A stretch of DNA of 64,000 nt. Origin: JAJPKK01 sp963800215. Lineage in GTDB: Bacteria; Pseudomonadota; Alphaproteobacteria; Rhizobiales; Xanthobacteraceae. The DNA lies in NCBI GenBank assembly GCA_963800215.1, contig CAWCZY010000014.1:248001-312000 (forward strand), read 5' to 3'. The notes beneath the pieces were generated by a model, which searched no databases, had not been told where the DNA came from, and saw only the letters and a list, made by a program, of their open reading frames with translations. The position numbers and the translations under genes are program-made. Below, piece by piece: positions 63,844-64,000 of this stretch (position 1 is its first letter; the number at the start of each line of letters is the position of its first letter).

Positions 63844-64000
63844 TCACGGGCGGGTGCCCGCCGCAGCGGCTTCGGCGTCGCCCGGGATCGGCGGAATGAA
63901 GCCGGCGGCGGTCGGGCACCGTCCGGTCATCCGGCACGCGAGCGGCAGGTAGGGAATATCGAACGCAACCGGGATCTGGTTGAGGATGCTCGCGCCGTCG
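63844..64000 (-). CDS. C-terminal end of a gene cut by the window edge
   Basis: The minus-strand frame entering from the right edge is open for 51 codons and ends TGA at 63844-63846. It reads SILNQIPVAFDIPYLPLACR and then a Pro/Ala-rich tail (PPIPGDAEAAAAGTRP). Codon use looks real, but too little is present to name a family. Confidence 0.5.
   Translation of the reverse strand, partial: DGASILNQIPVAFDIPYLPLACRMTGRCPTAAGFIPPIPGDAEAAAAGTRP

Overview
The window is about 65% GC and reads as an alphaproteobacterial chromosome, most likely of the order Hyphomicrobiales (Rhizobiales; Bradyrhizobium/Xanthobacteraceae-like). This placement is an inference from gene content: DUF3551-type small secreted proteins, a PleC/DivJ/PdhS-like histidine kinase, a TakP-type TRAP system, a polyhydroxyalkanoate synthase, an HPF-cold-shock fusion, and short intergenic palindromes of a kind common in that group. 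No rRNA, tRNA, CRISPR array or intact insertion sequence was seen.

Layout. 0.2-3.7 kb: a dicarboxylate/amino-acid symporter, a periplasmic amino-acid-binding protein and a frameshifted branched-chain-type binding protein. 4.0-11 kb: a one-module NRPS-like protein with a TPR tail, a flavocytochrome-type dehydrogenase and a secreted subtilase with an extreme Pro/Gly linker. 11-18.7 kb: cell-wall and housekeeping genes (VanX-like dipeptidase, diguanylate cyclase, SphA/MetA-type outer-membrane protein, amidase, GST, MAPEG, 2OG-Fe dioxygenase). 18.8-26 kb: a BMP-type purine/nucleoside-class ABC importer encoded together with formamidase-like and biuret-hydrolase-like amidohydrolases and a guanine deaminase, which looks like a nitrogen-scavenging pathway. 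26-29 kb: small secreted proteins and an outer-membrane barrel. 29.4-35 kb: a second heterocycle-type cluster (Rieske oxygenase, TrzA/AtzB-like deaminase, NCS2 permease, a second isochorismatase-fold hydrolase) containing the relic of a lost ABC transporter. 35-43 kb: cupin protein, LysR regulator, DUF1800/DUF1501 pair, DusA, TauE/SafE exporter, membrane aspartic protease. 43-53.8 kb: histidine kinase, hydroxyisobutyrate-type dehydrogenase, Mrp, TakP-type TRAP transporter, an orphan antitoxin, MoaA, a DUF971 protein and an L,D-transpeptidase.

The most notable block is 53.9-59 kb. A tight two-gene operon encodes a squalene-epoxidase homologue and an oxidosqualene cyclase. The cyclase carries the VSDCTAE active-site motif of sterol cyclases and not the DXDD motif of squalene-hopene cyclases. 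A geranylgeranyl-reductase-type flavoprotein is divergently encoded next to it. Together they form a candidate minimal bacterial sterol or oxygenated-triterpenoid pathway. It is followed by a PHA synthase, an HPF-cold-shock protein, a small cytochrome c and a string of very small genes up to the right edge.

Caution: ten otherwise well-conserved genes each contain one or two frameshifts, several of them at G/C runs. Either the underlying sequence has indel errors or an unusual number of genes are decaying. These genes are annotated at full span with the break position given.
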